From Chthonomonas sp. (GTDB lineage Bacteria > Armatimonadota > Fimbriimonadia > Fimbriimonadales > Fimbriimonadaceae), in the NCBI GenBank assembly GCA_016788585.1, contig JAEURP010000002.1, positions 62,001-126,000 of the forward strand: 64,000 nt of DNA. Direction: 5' to 3'. Of the stretch, positions 62,136 to 64,000 are shown piece after piece. A program made the position numbers and the translations under genes. Below the pieces are notes generated by a model. That model was not told the origin of the DNA and did not search any database. It was given only the letters and a program-made list of their open reading frames with translations. Position 1 is the first letter of the stretch; each line of letters opens with the position of its first letter.

Positions 62136-63052
62136 GCGCGACCGCCCTTCAAACCTTCATGATTTCGTTGCTCGCGGCTGGCATCGCATCACCGTTTGTG
62201 ATGAAATTGCTCGTCTCACTGAAGAGTCGGCAGACCATCCACAAAGACGCTCCCGAAACCCATCAAGCCAAGGCCGGAACGCCAACCATGGGCGGCATCA
62301 TTATCCTCATCGGCGCGGCTGCGGGGATGATCTCAGCCGGCGCTTGGCCCATGCTTATTCTCCTGGTCGGGTTCGGCCTCATCGGATTCATCGACGACTA
62401 CATCGTGCCGCGAATGATGGCGGGGAAGCGTGGCCTGGGCTGGATGCCCAAGCTCGGAATGCAAGTCTTGTTCGGCCTCGCCGCGCTCTGGTCCTTCAAT
62501 TTCGAGCCTTGGGCGACGGCAACAGGCTTGTTCTTCATCCTGTTTTTCACCAACGCCTATAACTTCTCCGATGGGTTAGATGGCCTTGCCGGGCTCCTTG
62601 GCATCTTCATGGCGATGACCCTGTTCATGGTGCTGCCATCGAGCGTGCCCCTCGCCTTGATCGGCGGCTTCATCGTATTCTTGTTCTTCAACGCACCGCC
62701 AGCGAAGGTGTTTATGGGTGATGTCGGTGCGCTCGCAATCGGAGCCGTGTTCGGCTTGCTTTTTTTCCAGGCATCGATCGGAGACAGCATGTCGTTCGTC
62801 AGCTACGTTTCGAGCTCCAGATTCTGGATCATGGCGATCTGGTCGCTGGTGATGATCGCCGAACTCGTCCCCGTACCGCTGCAGATATTCTCGGTTAAGG
62901 TTCTCAAGAAAAAGCTCTTCCCATACACGCCGATACACCACGCTTTCGAGAAGGCAGGCTGGCCGGAAACCCGAGTCACCTTTATGTTCGTCATGGTCCA
63001 ACTCGTCTGCGGCCTAACCGCCGTGCTCATGATAAGGGAACTCGGTCTATGA
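62132..63052 (+). CDS. mraY: Phospho-MurNAc-pentapeptide transferase MraY
   Basis: Integral membrane enzyme that makes lipid I from UDP-MurNAc-pentapeptide and undecaprenyl phosphate. The 306-aa protein has about ten helices and the conserved motifs AGTPTMGGIIIL at about residue 50, GFIDDYIV at about 88, NAYNFSDGLDGLAGLLG (NxxNxxDGxDGLA) at about 139 and FMGDVGALAIGAV at about 194, plus TPIHHAFEKAGWPETRV near the end. Somewhat shorter than the E. coli enzyme (360 aa), like Gram-positive forms. Confidence 0.96.
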   Translation: MSATALQTFMISLLAAGIASPFVMKLLVSLKSRQTIHKDAPETHQAKAGTPTMGGIIILIGAAAGMISAGAWPMLILLVGFGLIGFIDDYIVPRMMAGKRGLGWMPKLGMQVLFGLAALWSFNFEPWATATGLFFILFFTNAYNFSDGLDGLAGLLGIFMAMTLFMVLPSSVPLALIGGFIVFLFFNAPPAKVFMGDVGALAIGAVFGLLFFQASIGDSMSFVSYVSSSRFWIMAIWSLVMIAELVPVPLQIFSVKVLKKKLFPYTPIHHAFEKAGWPETRVTFMFVMVQLVCGLTAVLMIRELGL

Positions 63053-64000
63053 ACGGGCAGCGCATCGCCGTTACCGGCATGGGGCGTAGCGGCATTGCAG
63101 TCGCCCGGGCCGCTGCCAAACGCGGCGCAAAAGTGACACTTTACGACGAAAAGGCCGTCGAAACACCGGAGCAATTCGCCCAAGTCGAAGCCTTGCAGGC
63201 GCATGGCGTCGAAGTCGTCACCAACTGGCACGGTCGTTTCGAGGAGCCAGATTTCGAACTTCTCGTGACCTCGCCCGGCTTCAGCCGAAACCATCCGGCC
63301 TTGCGAGACTGCCTCGCCGCTGGAGTGACCATCTGGAGCGAAATCGAGTTCGCTTATCGAATCAGCAATGCCCCCATTGTCGCCGTGACGGGCACGAACG
63401 GAAAGAGCACGACCGTCGCCATGACGTGGCTCATGGCTAACTCTTGCGCCGACGCGGTTCTGTGCGGCAACATTGCCGGCTCCGGCTATCCAGAACTCAC
63501 GCTTTGCGAAGCTGCCGAAGCCAGCACCGAAGACCAGATTCTCGTCGCCGAAATCAGTAGCTTTCAATTGGAATGGGTGGACGAATTCAGCTCCGCCGTC
63601 GCCGCAATCACGAACCTAGCGTCCGACCACTTAGACCGTCACACAACGGTCGAGGACTACCACCAAGCCAAGCTCCGCCTCTTTGCAAACATGGGCGAGG
63701 ACGACACGGTCGTCGCGAACCAAGATGCTCAAGGATTCACGAAAATCCTCGACGCAATCCCGGCCGGTGTCGAAGTGAACCTCATCGGCAAGAAAGAGGG
63801 AAGCAGTCGCTTTAGCCGCGAGAACCTGCACCTTTCCGGCTTTGGAGACGTTCCAGCAAACGATCTTCCATGGGTCGGCTCGATCAACATGATCAACGCC
63901 GCGATGGCATGGGAATTAGCCAGCGCTGCCCTCGGTGACGACAAAGACCCAACCAAAATGTTCGCCGCGCTCAAGCAGTTCAAGTCGCTTGACAATCGCA
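63049..64000 (+). CDS. murD: UDP-MurNAc-L-Ala-D-Glu ligase MurD (partial, runs off the window)
   Basis: The frame starts with ATG 63049, overlapping the mraY stop (ATGA), and stays open for 317 codons to the window end. It has MNGQRIAVTGMGRSGIAVAR, the UDP-binding Rossmann start, ATP loop IVAVTGTNGKSTTVAMTWLM at about residue 109, VLCGNIAGSGYPEL and LVAEISSFQLEWVDEF, and LASDHLDRHTTVEDYHQAKL at about 190. Adds D-glutamate to UDP-MurNAc-L-alanine. Only the C-terminal third is missing, cut by the window edge. Confidence 0.95.
   Translation, partial: MNGQRIAVTGMGRSGIAVARAAAKRGAKVTLYDEKAVETPEQFAQVEALQAHGVEVVTNWHGRFEEPDFELLVTSPGFSRNHPALRDCLAAGVTIWSEIEFAYRISNAPIVAVTGTNGKSTTVAMTWLMANSCADAVLCGNIAGSGYPELTLCEAAEASTEDQILVAEISSFQLEWVDEFSSAVAAITNLASDHLDRHTTVEDYHQAKLRLFANMGEDDTVVANQDAQGFTKILDAIPAGVEVNLIGKKEGSSRFSRENLHLSGFGDVPANDLPWVGSINMINAAMAWELASAALGDDKDPTKMFAALKQFKSLDNR

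Noticed and set aside
62803-63567. 254-codon open frame antisense to mraY and murD
   Set aside because: The plus strand is unambiguously mraY then partial murD with 4-nt overlap.

Overview
No rRNA gene or other lineage marker lies in this window, so the source is inferred. It is a moderately GC-rich bacterium with a Gram-negative-style cell-wall gene set. It has many secreted proteins ending in paired dockerin-like calcium-loop repeats (GDxDxSGEVDAADID), one PEP-CTERM protein, ECF sigma regulation, GTG and TTG starts, and an unusual density of small palindromic repeats. This resembles Armatimonadota of the Fimbriimonadia type; Planctomycetota-like lineages are the main alternative.

Layout: 1-3040 is a murA-mreB operon. 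3096-6916 encodes two secreted dockerin-tailed proteins, the first a metalloprotease. 6885-15979 is mostly minus strand: pheT, a GNAT, an AI-2E transporter, a beta-propeller/NAGPA protein, a GNAT and osmC, then tRNA-Gly on plus, then suhB, ubiA and a zeta-like kinase with a small partner. 16128-22841 carries a CBS-type PLP enzyme, an Eis-like acetyltransferase, a formiminotransferase, a frameshifted GxxExxY gene, deoB, tRNA-Pro and lysS. 22896-30276 holds a tricorn-like protease, a PEP-CTERM protein and two more dockerin-tailed proteins. 30511-32061 is a lone, divergent reverse transcriptase. 32506-36655 is a tight four-gene ATP-grasp / GCS2 / glutamine amidotransferase / ATP-grasp operon of unknown product. 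36656-38477 is an ECF sigma operon with an anti-sigma-like protein. 38572-45106 is mixed metabolism (AraC, VOC, epimerase, UbiX, AKR remnant, amine oxidase, amidohydrolase). 45107-51997 contains two tandem subtilisin-like dockerin proteins, the first frameshifted, among repeats. 52025-55487 has aroC, pstB and a GAF sensor kinase. 55869 to the end is the division and cell-wall (dcw) cluster: mraZ, rsmH, ftsL-like, ftsI, murE, murF, mraY and a partial murD.

Two genome-wide themes stand out. First, several palindromic repeat families sit between genes, supply C-terminal codons and stops, and in three places are inserted in frame inside conserved enzymes (aroC twice, the amine oxidase once) as exactly 102-bp, 34-codon cassettes. 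Second, many first genes of transcription units have a TANNNT box exactly 6 nt before the start codon and no Shine-Dalgarno sequence, which points to frequent leaderless transcription. The strongest candidates for undescribed biology are the protein-embedded palindromes, the orphan reverse transcriptase and the amidoligase operon.
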